This document shows, in pieces, positions 1-7,159 of a DNA stretch of 64,000 nt (the first letter of the stretch is position 1; the number at the start of each line of letters is the position of its first letter). Source of the DNA: an uncultured Croceitalea sp. (GTDB lineage Bacteria > Bacteroidota > Bacteroidia > Flavobacteriales > Flavobacteriaceae); NCBI GenBank assembly GCA_947503285.1, contig CANNDD010000005.1, forward strand, positions 248,001 through 312,000, written 5' to 3'. The position numbers were made by a program, and so were the translations under genes. The notes under the pieces were generated by a model. The model did no database searches, was not told the origin of the DNA, and saw nothing but the letters and a program-made list of their open reading frames with translations.

Positions 1-42
1 TTCGGGTATCTTATTGGATACCTCAAAATAATCTTGAAATGA
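1..42 (+). CDS. 3' end of an upstream gene (partial, unidentified)
   Basis: Frame 1 is open from the window edge and reads FGYLIGYLKIILK before a TGA at 40-42. That stop overlaps the ATG of the next gene in an ATGA arrangement, the usual sign of translational coupling in an operon. Too little is present to name the protein. From family knowledge, DUF4266/DUF3570 genes often follow a thioredoxin-like gene and an ApbE flavin transferase, so one of these is a reasonable guess, but the thirteen residues do not prove it. Confidence 0.45.
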   Translation, partial: FGYLIGYLKIILK

Positions 43-248
43 AAAAATTGATCCTCTTAATTCTTATAGTAGTTGCAAACAGCTCATGTGTGGTCGTCAG
101 GGAATATGAAAAAGTATACTTGAACGATAGCGAAATGCAATTGAGTTTAAAAGGTATGGAACGCTTTGAAACAAATTTCCAAATCTATCGTGAAGCCGCT
201 TCCGGGGCCAATGGAGGAAAATCCGGTGGCGGATGTGGTTGTAATTAA
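39..248 (+). CDS. DUF4266 small lipoprotein
   Basis: Sixty-nine-residue lipoprotein. Residues 1-17 form a signal peptide ending in a lipobox (NSSC), so Cys17 should be lipidated. The C-terminus is Gly-rich and finishes with GGGCGCN, the hallmark of DUF4266. It lies directly ahead of a DUF3570 beta-barrel, the standard partner of this family. Function is unknown; in related genomes the pair co-occurs with ApbE, which attaches FMN to extracytoplasmic proteins, suggesting an envelope redox role (inference). The stretch SGANGG resembles an ApbE acceptor motif but has Asn where the modified Thr would be, so flavinylation is not supported here. Confidence 0.85.
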   Translation: MKKLILLILIVVANSSCVVVREYEKVYLNDSEMQLSLKGMERFETNFQIYREAASGANGGKSGGGCGCN

Positions 249-256
249 GTGAAACC

Positions 257-278
257 CAAAGTTCGCTTGCGAACTTTG
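257..278. repeat. Perfect palindromic hairpin after DUF4266 gene
   Basis: CAAAGTTCGC and GCGAACTTTG face each other around TT, a perfect 10-bp inverted repeat starting nine bases after the DUF4266 stop. No T-run follows, so it is not a classical terminator; it may be a small dispersed repeat or an mRNA-processing hairpin. Confidence 0.7.
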
Positions 279-290
279 ATGGTTGAACTT

Positions 291-312
291 ACCCTGAGCG
301 AAGTCGAAGGGT
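291..312. repeat. REP-like short repeat in front of DUF3570 gene
   Basis: The element starts ACCCTGAGCG and ends TCGAAGGGT, with complementary ACCCT/AGGGT ends. I recognise this as a very common short dispersed repeat in Bacteroidota genomes; when translated it gives the tell-tale LSEVEG string. It separates the DUF4266 and DUF3570 genes and creates a misleading upstream open frame. Confidence 0.7.
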
Positions 313-371
313 CTTTTAAAATTAAGTTTGTTGATGGAAGTTGGAATGGTTTAAAAAATTTAAAGTTTATT

Positions 372-1637
372 TTGAGGCAGTCTTTTTCAATTTTAATTTG
401 TTTTCTTGCACACCTCTGTTGCTCAGCCCAACAAACCACTACTTCTTATAAAAAGAGGGTGTTGGAAGCCGCTGAATTGGACATGCTTTTTAGTTACTAC
501 GGTCAAGAAGGACAAAATGCCGCAGTCAATGGAGGTGAAGGTACGGAAGAGTTGACCGATGCCACATCCACCCTGGTTTTGAGGATGCCCTTGAATGAAG
601 ACGATGTTTTGACCATTGATGTTGGTATTTCGGCCTATACCTCGGCGTCGTCGAGTGATGTAAACCCTTTTGATAGTCAAGGGCGAGCTTCGCCTTTTGA
701 TGCTTCCTCGGGCGAATCGCGCACTGATGAGTTGGTCTACTTCAATCCTTCGTATTCACATTCCTCAGATGACCGTAACAAGATATGGTCCGCAAAGGGG
801 TATGTGTCCAATGAGTACGATTACTTTTCAGTTGGGTTTGGTGGTTCGTACGCGTATTTGTTCAATGAGAAGAATACCGAAATATCGATTTCGGGTCAAG
901 TATTTTTAGATAGTTGGAATCCTCAGTATCCCGTGGAACTGCGTGGTGGTTTCGCTGAAAACATTGCGGGGTATGACCCCATATTTGAACGTTTTGAAAA
1001 TGAGAATCGCAATTCGTATTCTTTATCGTTTGGCTTTTCCCAGATTCTTACCAAACGCATACAAGGTTCGCTTTCCGTTGATTTGGTTGCTCAGAACGGA
1101 TTGCTGAGCACTCCTTTTCAGCGGGTTTATTTTGGCGATGTACAAGACTTTTTTATTGAGGATTTTCAATTGGCCGATGACGTGGAACGCCTGCCGGACA
1201 CCCGATTTAAGGTACCTATAGGGGGGCGATTGAACTATTATTTAAATGATATTATAGTATTGCGCAGTTATTACCGCTATTACTTTGATGATTGGGGCAT
1301 TCAATCACATACGGCGAGCTTAGAGGTGCCTGTAAAGCTTAGCGATAAGTTCACTATCTATCCTACATATCGTTATTATCAACAGACCGCAGCTGATTAT
1401 TTTTTTCAAAAAGAGATTGCGCAGTCAACTTTTGATTTCTACACTTCTGATTTTGACCTTTCTGAATACACCGCCAATCAATATGGGTTTGGGGTACAGT
1501 ACAAAGATATTCTTACCAAGATGCGACTTTTCCTTTTTGGTTTAAAAACTATTGACCTAAGGTTCAATTATTACGATAGAAGTGATGGGCTGACGGCATC
1601 CATCTTGACCCTAGGTACCACGTTTATTGTGGATTAA
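372..1637 (+). CDS. DUF3570 outer-membrane beta-barrel protein
   Basis: Outer-membrane barrel of the DUF3570 family, following the DUF4266 lipoprotein. The open frame runs from 249 (462 residues), but its first ~25 codons are encoded by two dispersed repeats (257-278 and 291-312) and do not resemble a protein N-terminus. A TTG at 372 gives a conventional signal peptide (hydrophobic core FSILICFLAHLCCSAQQ), so I place the start there; the exact codon is uncertain because no ATG is available between the repeats and the signal peptide. The mature part alternates aromatic and polar residues, as in transmembrane beta strands, and ends near a Phe-Ile-Val-Asp terminus. Substrate or partner is unknown. 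Confidence 0.8.
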   Translation: MRQSFSILICFLAHLCCSAQQTTTSYKKRVLEAAELDMLFSYYGQEGQNAAVNGGEGTEELTDATSTLVLRMPLNEDDVLTIDVGISAYTSASSSDVNPFDSQGRASPFDASSGESRTDELVYFNPSYSHSSDDRNKIWSAKGYVSNEYDYFSVGFGGSYAYLFNEKNTEISISGQVFLDSWNPQYPVELRGGFAENIAGYDPIFERFENENRNSYSLSFGFSQILTKRIQGSLSVDLVAQNGLLSTPFQRVYFGDVQDFFIEDFQLADDVERLPDTRFKVPIGGRLNYYLNDIIVLRSYYRYYFDDWGIQSHTASLEVPVKLSDKFTIYPTYRYYQQTAADYFFQKEIAQSTFDFYTSDFDLSEYTANQYGFGVQYKDILTKMRLFLFGLKTIDLRFNYYDRSDGLTASILTLGTTFIVD

Positions 1638-2283
1638 AGGGTAGATATCCTACCCTTATCAGACTTTCTTGATTTGTTACAAATTTTGAAGAACCGTCTT
1701 TTAAAAGATAGATACTGTCACCCACGCTTAAGATAGCTTGGTAGTAGTGATCGGTAATTATGATGGTTTTTTCTTTTTTCAATTCGAGCAACCGTTCTTT
1801 TAGTTGTTCGATATAAACTGGTGCAATGAAAGAGAAAGGCTCATCCAACAAGATAATGTCGCAATCTTTGCTTAGAATGAGATAGGTTTCTACAAGACGC
1901 ATTTCCCCACTTGAAAGTTCGGCAATAGGTATGTTTTTATAAATGGAGAAATTTTGAAAACGCGAAATGAATTCCTGCCAGTCGACTTGAAACAAATTAA
2001 AGGCCGTTACCAATTTAATCGTTTTCGGGAGTAATGCGTGTTGGGGCAAATAGGCAACGTTCCTAGCAGCAAACAAGGGTTTGGTACTGTTTTTTCCATC
2101 AATTCTTATCGAGGCATATTTTGGCTTTAAACTTCCAAAAATAATGTTCAGTAATGAGGTTTTACCAAATCCATTGCGTCCAAGTAATGCCGTGATTTTT
2201 CCTTGCTCAGCTTTGAGGTAGATACCATGTAAGATTTGTTTTGAACCGAAGCTCAGTTCTATGTTATCTATTTCAAGAACCAA
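1624..2283 (-). CDS. ABC transporter ATP-binding protein
   Basis: Single nucleotide-binding domain of 219 residues, short for the family but complete. Walker A GRNGFGKTS is at 35-43, the Q-loop Gln near 81, the signature LSSGEMR at 123-129 and Walker B ILLDEPF around 144-150. The switch His (ITDHYY) follows. It shares a 16-bp overlap with the preceding small membrane-protein gene, so the two are probably one transcription unit and one complex. Its 3' end overlaps the convergent DUF3570 gene by 14 bp. Substrate cannot be inferred; the partner is too small to be a typical permease. Confidence 0.85.
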   Translation of the reverse strand: MVLEIDNIELSFGSKQILHGIYLKAEQGKITALLGRNGFGKTSLLNIIFGSLKPKYASIRIDGKNSTKPLFAARNVAYLPQHALLPKTIKLVTAFNLFQVDWQEFISRFQNFSIYKNIPIAELSSGEMRLVETYLILSKDCDIILLDEPFSFIAPVYIEQLKERLLELKKEKTIIITDHYYQAILSVGDSIYLLKDGSSKFVTNQESLIRVGYLPFNPQ

Positions 2284-2576
2284 TACAAAATGAGGTTTAA
2301 GCCTATTGTTAAAAGTAAATCATAGAGAAAAGCGACGTAAAATAGAACTTTCTTGGATAGCCCTAAGTTGTAATAAAAAATCAATCGTTGCTTTAGCCGT
2401 TGCTCCGTCCAAACAAAATACAAAAAGACCCAAAAAAGCAATTTAATGGGCAATACCAGTGATAGTGGTAGTTTTATGATGAAAAGGAAAAGCCCGAAGA
2501 TTGTTGAAACCAATAGTAAGGCCCTACAAAAAAGGAAAGCAGCAAAATAGGTAGCGCGATACAGAAGGGCGGTCAT
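2268..2576 (-). CDS. Small membrane protein coupled to an ABC ATPase
   Basis: A 102-residue protein with three or four hydrophobic segments (about 8-30, 32-54 and 80-101) and a basic connector carrying TEQRLKQR. I do not recognise a named family. The overlap with the downstream ATPase gene by 16 bp suggests that it is a membrane partner of that ATPase. It starts 57 bp from the divergent prfA gene, so the promoters of both lie in a very short intergenic stretch. Confidence 0.65.
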   Translation of the reverse strand: MTALLYRATYFAAFLFCRALLLVSTIFGLFLFIIKLPLSLVLPIKLLFWVFLYFVWTEQRLKQRLIFYYNLGLSKKVLFYVAFLYDLLLTIGLNLILYWFLK

Positions 2577-2633
2577 AGCGAATTAAATGTACAAATTAAT
2601 CGTAAATTCGCTTAATTATACGACGAATGAACT

Positions 2634-3710
2634 ATGCTTGAAAAATTGAACATTGTTAAGCAACGCTTTGACGAAGTTGCCGATCTTATCATTCAACCCG
2701 ATATTATTGCCGACCAGAAGCGTTACGTAAAGCTCAACAAAGAATATAAGGATCTAAAAAACCTTTGTGATAAGCGGGAGACCTATATTACCCTAACCAA
2801 TAATTTAGCTGAGGCAGAAGAGATTATTGCAGATGGTAGTGATCCAGAAATGGTTGAAATGGCCAAAATGCAATATGACGAGGCCAAAGAGGCACTGCCA
2901 AAGTTGGAAGAAGAGATAAAACTCATGCTTATTCCCAAAGACCCGGAAGATTCCAAAGACGTGGTCATGGAAGTTCGGGCAGGTACGGGTGGTGATGAGG
3001 CCAGTATCTTTGCAGGGGATCTCTACCGCATGTATGCCAAATATTGTGAATCAAAGGGATGGAAAACCAATATTATTGATTTAAGCGAAGGTACCAGTGG
3101 GGGGTATAAAGAAATCCATTTTGAGGTAACCGGTGAAGATGTTTATGGTACGCTCAAGTTTGAGGCTGGGGTTCATCGGGTACAACGCGTACCCCAGACA
3201 GAAACCCAAGGAAGGGTGCATACAAGCGCGGCGACGGTAATGGTAATTCCTGAAGCCGAAGAATTTGACGTCCAAATTGATCCCAAAGATGTTCGAATTG
3301 ATTTTTTCTGCTCTTCCGGCCCAGGGGGCCAATCGGTGAATACCACTTATTCAGCCGTGCGTTTAACACACGTTCCGACAGGTTTGGTGGCACAATGTCA
3401 AGATCAAAAATCACAACACAAAAACAAGGAAAAAGCGTTTAAAGTGCTACGTTCACGTCTGTATGATCTAGAATTGGCAAAAAAACAAGAGGCAGACGCA
3501 GCCAAACGTAACTCACAGGTCAGTAGTGGTGACCGTTCCGCGAAAATCAGGACTTATAATTATCCGCAGGGTAGGGTCACCGACCACAGAATTGGTTTGA
3601 CCCTTTATGATTTGCAGAATATTATCAATGGTGATGTTCAAAAAATAATCGATGAATTGATGTTGGTAGAGAATACCGAAAAGTTAAAGGAAGCTTCAGA
3701 GATTTTTTAA
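2634..3710 (+). CDS. prfA: Peptide chain release factor 1
   Basis: RF1 reads UAA and UAG stop codons and triggers peptidyl-tRNA hydrolysis on the ribosome. At 358 residues the length is normal. The catalytic GGQ is at 231-233 inside [10 protein letters not shown], and the codon-recognition loop carries PQT near 187-189, the RF1-type PxT tripeptide rather than the RF2-type SPF. The N-terminal helical domain covers roughly 1-100. In many flavobacteria prfA is followed directly by pyrF; here a four-helix-bundle gene lies between them. Confidence 0.97.
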   Translation: MLEKLNIVKQRFDEVADLIIQPDIIADQKRYVKLNKEYKDLKNLCDKRETYITLTNNLAEAEEIIADGSDPEMVEMAKMQYDEAKEALPKLEEEIKLMLIPKDPEDSKDVVMEVRAGTGGDEASIFAGDLYRMYAKYCESKGWKTNIIDLSEGTSGGYKEIHFEVTGEDVYGTLKFEAGVHRVQRVPQTETQGRVHTSAATVMVIPEAEEFDVQIDPKDVRIDFFCSSGPGGQSVNTTYSAVRLTHVPTGLVAQCQDQKSQHKNKEKAFKVLRSRLYDLELAKKQEADAAKRNSQVSSGDRSAKIRTYNYPQGRVTDHRIGLTLYDLQNIINGDVQKIIDELMLVENTEKLKEASEIF

Positions 3711-3713
3711 TTA

Positions 3714-4126
3714 AGGTTTTGGGTTATAGGTTTTGGCACTTTTTATTTTTAAATAATGAGGAATTTTAGAGATTTAGAAATATGGAAGAGTGGAATTCTT
3801 TTAGTCAAAAAAGTTTATTTACTTGTAAATACATTTCCAAGTGCGGAGAAGTATGGTCTTTCTTCTCAAATGTCTCGTTCTGCAATTTCAATTCCATCCA
3901 ATATTGCTGAGGGTTGCTCAAGGGAATCCCAAAAAGATTTTAGTCGGTTTCTTCAAATTGCATTAGGATCTTCATTTGAGTTGGAGACACAACTGCTTAT
4001 TTCATTGGAAGTCGGATTTATTTCTCAATCTAAGTATTCAGAGATTATAGAGAGCCTAAATCAACTTCAAAAGAGCATCAACTCATTGAAAAATACGCGG
4101 AAAAGCAAACCCTAAACCGATAACCT
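3714..4126 (+). repeat. Inverted-repeat-flanked cassette around the four-helix-bundle gene
   Basis: The left arm (3714-3737) begins AGGTTTTGGGTTATAGG. The right arm (4105-4126), read on the minus strand, begins AGGTTATCGGTTTAGGG. About 18 of 22 aligned positions agree. The right arm overlaps the last codons and stop of the enclosed gene. Degenerate GGTTT/AGGGTTT arms of this kind around stand-alone four-helix-bundle genes suggest an inserted or mobilised cassette between prfA and pyrF. Whether it still moves is unknown. Confidence 0.5.
3756..4115 (+). CDS. Four-helix-bundle protein (23S rRNA intervening-sequence type)
   Basis: A 119-residue member of the TIGR02436 / IVS-protein family. The N-terminal pattern FRDLEIWK, the central LSSQMSRSAISIPSNIAEG and the following SRFLQIALGSSFELETQL are the family's typical landmarks. 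The proteins form antiparallel four-helix bundles and are related to the Avd accessory proteins of diversity-generating retroelements. No reverse transcriptase or variable repeat is nearby. Its own function is unknown. It is flanked by imperfect inverted repeats and interrupts the prfA-pyrF pair, consistent with insertion. Confidence 0.9.
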   Translation: MRNFRDLEIWKSGILLVKKVYLLVNTFPSAEKYGLSSQMSRSAISIPSNIAEGCSRESQKDFSRFLQIALGSSFELETQLLISLEVGFISQSKYSEIIESLNQLQKSINSLKNTRKSKP

Positions 4127-4137
4127 AACATCTCATA

Positions 4138-4965
4138 ATGAAGATACAAGAATTAGTAGCCCAAATAAGAAGAAAAAAATCTTTTTTATGTGTCGGCTTG
4201 GATACGGATCTGGATAAGATTCCGAAACATCTTTTACAAGAGGAAGATCCCATCTTTAGTTTTAACAAAGCTATCATTGATGCCACACAAGAATTCTGTG
4301 TGGCCTACAAACCCAATATTGCATTTTATGAAGCATATGGTCTGAAAGGGTGGAAGTCGTTGGAAAAGACCATCGACTATCTTAACGAAAACTACCCTGA
4401 ACAGTTTACTATTGCCGATGCCAAGAGAGGTGATATTGGAAATACCTCGACCCGATATGCGAAAGCATTTTTTGAAGCGTTGAATTTTGATTCGTTGACC
4501 ATAGCACCCTATATGGGTAAAGACTCTGTAGAGCCTTTTTTAGCTTTTGAAGATAAACATACCATTCTTCTGGCCTTGACCTCAAATCAAGGGGCTTTCG
4601 ATTTTCAAACCCAAAAAGTGAATGAAAACGAGTTGTACAAAGAAGTGCTGAAGGTATCAAAGACCTATGATCATTCTGAAAGGTTAATGTATGTGGTGGG
4701 GGCTACTAAAGCTGAATACTTAAAGGAGGTTCGCGAAATAGTGCCTAATAGCTTTTTATTGGTTCCAGGTGTGGGTGCCCAAGGGGGCAATTTACAAGAT
4801 GTCTGCAAATACGGTATGACCAACGAAGTCGGTTTATTGATAAACTCCAGCAGAGGTATTATCTATGCGTCGACCGCACCTGATTTTGCTATCGCGGCAG
4901 GGGAAAAAGCAATGGCAATTCAAAATGAAATGCAATTGGAACTTAATAAAATAGGTTTTATTTAA
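4138..4965 (+). CDS. pyrF: Orotidine 5'-phosphate decarboxylase (type 2)
   Basis: Converts OMP to UMP in the last step of de novo pyrimidine synthesis, cytoplasmic. The 275-residue length and the motif [10 protein letters not shown] at 94-103, with the catalytic Lys96 and Asp pair, identify the longer type-2 (TIGR02127) subfamily. The phosphate-binding region is seen in [11 protein letters not shown] and [11 protein letters not shown] near the C-terminus. pyrD, another enzyme of the pathway, is at 57967. The 3' end overlaps the convergent small gene by 4 bp. Confidence 0.96.
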   Translation: MKIQELVAQIRRKKSFLCVGLDTDLDKIPKHLLQEEDPIFSFNKAIIDATQEFCVAYKPNIAFYEAYGLKGWKSLEKTIDYLNENYPEQFTIADAKRGDIGNTSTRYAKAFFEALNFDSLTIAPYMGKDSVEPFLAFEDKHTILLALTSNQGAFDFQTQKVNENELYKEVLKVSKTYDHSERLMYVVGATKAEYLKEVREIVPNSFLLVPGVGAQGGNLQDVCKYGMTNEVGLLINSSRGIIYASTAPDFAIAAGEKAMAIQNEMQLELNKIGFI

Positions 4966-5156
4966 ATCAAGTTTTCCAAGGTTCTTTTAATACTTTGGGC
5001 CTTTGATTCAAAAAAATCGGCAAGACGGGAATCAATGTTACCCATATTGGAAGCTTTTTCTAAAAAATGTTGGTAGCGGTACTCTAAAACGGCTATGGCC
5101 TGATTTCCACTTGTGATTGGTTTGACCGAACCAACCCTACAATATTGATTTTCCAT
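4962..5156 (-). CDS. Small conserved-looking hypothetical protein
   Basis: Sixty-four residues, soluble, mostly helical, with charged C-terminal half ([17 protein letters not shown]). No family recognised. It is convergent with pyrF and overlaps its stop by 4 bp, a tight packing that supports a real gene. There is nothing else on either strand in this stretch. Confidence is moderate because of the short length. Confidence 0.6.
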   Translation of the reverse strand: MENQYCRVGSVKPITSGNQAIAVLEYRYQHFLEKASNMGNIDSRLADFFESKAQSIKRTLENLI

Positions 5157-5337
5157 AACGAATAAGATTTGTTATACCAAAGATACGTTCCAAATCCGTT
5201 TTTAGACTATAAGTTTCAAGTGTATACACCTATAAATCAGGTAGTTTGTCTAATTTTAACTTCAAATTGGCAATTGTCACCTTATGTCGCGGTGTTTGTT
5301 AGTTAAAATTTAACGTATTTTAGCCCAAATTTTATTT

Positions 5338-6123
5338 TTGCTGCATTACACCAAATATCAACACAACACTTCTAAAGAATGGGTAACCTTTGTACATGGT
5401 GCCGGAGGAAGTTCTACAATATGGTACAAGCAGTTAAGGGATTTTAAACAACATTTCAACATACTGCTTTTAGATTTAAGGGGGCACGGAAACTCAAAAC
5501 CAAATCTGAAAGATGCTTTTAGTGATAAGTATACCTTTGATAGTATTACTGAGGATATCGTTAAGGTAATCGATCACGAAAAAATCGAGAAATCGCATTT
5601 TGTTGGCATTTCATTAGGTACCATACTTATTCGAAACCTTGCAGAGAACTACCCAGACCGAGTGGCCAGTATGGTCATGGGTGGTGCAATTATGAAATTG
5701 AATTTTCGTTCGCAGGTCTTGATGCGATTAGGGGTGATCTTCAAATCAATCGTACCCTATTTATGGCTGTACAAGTTCTTTGCATTTGTAATCATGCCTA
5801 ATAAAAACCATAGGGAATCTCGTCTTCTATTTGTTCGTGAGGCCAAAAAATTGTACCAAAAAGAATTTATAAGGTGGTTTAAACTCACCTCAGAGATTAA
5901 CCCACTGTTACGGTTCTTTAGAACGGTCGATATCAAAATACCCACGCTTTATGTCATGGGCGCCGAAGATTATCTTTTTTTACCGACAATTCAAAAGATT
6001 GTTAAAAGTCACCGCGTATCTGAGCTATTTGTAGTAGAAAACTGCGGCCATGTGGTCAATGTAGAACAGCCTTTGGTCTTTAATGACAAGGTAATCGGCT
6101 ATTTGTCAAAGTTGACAACTTAG
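5338..6123 (+). CDS. Alpha/beta hydrolase
   Basis: A 261-residue cytoplasmic alpha/beta-fold hydrolase. The oxyanion-hole motif HGAGG is at 20-24, the nucleophile elbow GISLG places the catalytic Ser at 92, and Asp211 (MGAEDYLF) and His238 (NCGHVV) complete the triad. The start is a TTG at 5338; no ATG precedes HGAGG in this frame. The lid region (about 125-190) is hydrophobic. Substrate is unknown. The gene stands alone, facing the minus-strand sus block, and its stop lies only 36 bp from the end of the orphan susC-type leader. Confidence 0.88.
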   Translation: MLHYTKYQHNTSKEWVTFVHGAGGSSTIWYKQLRDFKQHFNILLLDLRGHGNSKPNLKDAFSDKYTFDSITEDIVKVIDHEKIEKSHFVGISLGTILIRNLAENYPDRVASMVMGGAIMKLNFRSQVLMRLGVIFKSIVPYLWLYKFFAFVIMPNKNHRESRLLFVREAKKLYQKEFIRWFKLTSEINPLLRFFRTVDIKIPTLYVMGAEDYLFLPTIQKIVKSHRVSELFVVENCGHVVNVEQPLVFNDKVIGYLSKLTT

Positions 6124-6333
6124 CGGTACTTGCATGAACCTTTTGTGCCGGTTAATCATAACTTCCTTGATCATATGTAAAGACAGCCCTGGCCTTTGTA
6201 TAGCTAATTCAAATATGTAATCTAAAAATGAGATAAATTTTTTAGATGATACCAGAGCTGTCATACATAGTTAAGCCTAGGTAATTAACGCATTATCACA
6301 TTGATTTTAGGTAAGTCTTATCAACTTTTACCT
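6106..6333 (-). promoter_or_regulatory. Orphan copy of the susC upstream region
   Basis: Read on the minus strand this stretch matches the susC upstream region (11605-11813) in order: a 25-bp AGGTAA-N13-TTACCT inverted repeat (6309-6333), a CAGCTCTG arm (6253-6260), a conserved CTCATTTT and ATTTGAATTAG, a CAGGGCTG arm (6184-6191), then TACAT and an ATG at 6157-6159. The first codons read MINRHK, comparable to MKNRTH of SusC, but the frame stops after 17 codons. No susC follows; the opposite-strand hydrolase does. It looks like the remnant of a second susC promoter and start, or a stand-alone regulatory RNA/DNA element. Confidence 0.6.
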
Positions 6334-6387
6334 AAGCCGATAAATAATTACTTGATACTTGGTCGAATTAATCTTAATTGCTTAAAC

Positions 6388-7083
6388 TCAATTTGTATTA
6401 AAGTAATATTCTAATGTCTTTAGCACATCTTTTTCGATATTGGGATTAATGCCATTTTTTTTCACGAATGTTTTTATAGCGGCTTGTCGAGGAGCGAAAA
6501 ATGCATAAAATGGCTTCTTTTTTCTCGGTATTTCAATGAGGTAATCCGTAGATTTTAGTGGATCATTCAAGTAATAGGCATCTTCAAGTCGCGTGAATTT
6601 TGCCTCGACCTTTTTTTCATAACTACTTTTTGCCGGCTTTTCCGGCTCATATTTAATACGGTATCTTTTGTAAAGAATGTATTTCTCCGTATTAAATCTT
6701 TTTTCAAAGAAGGTAGTCTCAATTTTCTTATTTGGTTTAAGAAACTTGTGGATTTCAAATATTCGCTTAGGGCTATCACCGATCAATTCGATGACGTATG
6801 GTTGATTCTTAGAAAGGAATAGAATGCCACCATCATTGGATTTGAATTCAATAGTATTGTCAACAGCATCAAAACGAACCTCATGGACTCCTTTAAATCC
6901 TTTTATTTTGGCAGGTTTGAAGTCATCGAAGATATATTTTGAACCCGTTACGTCTTCATAATTTCTAGTATTGGTGTTTACATAAAATGACAGTTCATTC
7001 AGGGAACCCGATTGATTGGGTTGAATTTGCCCAAAACTTGCGATGCCAAGGAACAGTAAAAAATAAAAACCGACTTTTTTCAT
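6388..7083 (-). CDS. Secreted protein of unknown function downstream of susD
   Basis: I place the start at 7083, giving 231 residues beginning MKKVGFYFLLFLGIASFGQ, a clear signal peptide; the open frame extends to 7209 but those codons lie in the susD terminator and 3' end. The mature protein is basic and beta-rich, with a Lys-rich PRKKKPFYAF stretch near 190. No family is recognised. It follows susD on the same strand, but a strong hairpin (7105-7139) lies between, so it is either a weakly read third gene or separately transcribed. Confidence 0.72.
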   Translation of the reverse strand: MKKVGFYFLLFLGIASFGQIQPNQSGSLNELSFYVNTNTRNYEDVTGSKYIFDDFKPAKIKGFKGVHEVRFDAVDNTIEFKSNDGGILFLSKNQPYVIELIGDSPKRIFEIHKFLKPNKKIETTFFEKRFNTEKYILYKRYRIKYEPEKPAKSSYEKKVEAKFTRLEDAYYLNDPLKSTDYLIEIPRKKKPFYAFFAPRQAAIKTFVKKNGINPNIEKDVLKTLEYYFNTN

Positions 7084-7104
7084 AAAATGGATTTGAGAAG
7101 TCAA

Positions 7105-7139
7105 AAAACCACTATTCAAAATAGTTGAATAGTGGTTTT
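7105..7139 (-). terminator. Rho-independent terminator after susD
   Basis: A 15-bp perfect stem (AAAACCACTATTCAA / TTGAATAGTGGTTTT) with a 5-base loop. On the minus strand the stem ends in a T-run, 21 bases past the susD stop. This should end the susC-susD transcript. Confidence 0.85.
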
Positions 7140-7159
7140 CATTTGATTGATGAAGTATT

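Noticed and set aside
249-371. Upstream extension of the DUF3570 protein
   Set aside because: The codons derive from two short repeats (translation LSEVEG) and precede a good signal peptide, so they are unlikely to be translated.
3756-4115. Diversity-generating retroelement around the Avd-like four-helix-bundle gene
   Set aside because: No reverse transcriptase, template repeat or variable repeat is present nearby.
5333-5340. TATTTTTG as promoter box of the alpha/beta hydrolase
   Set aside because: It overlaps the TTG start codon, so transcription from it would start inside the coding region; no alternative downstream start precedes the HGAGG motif.
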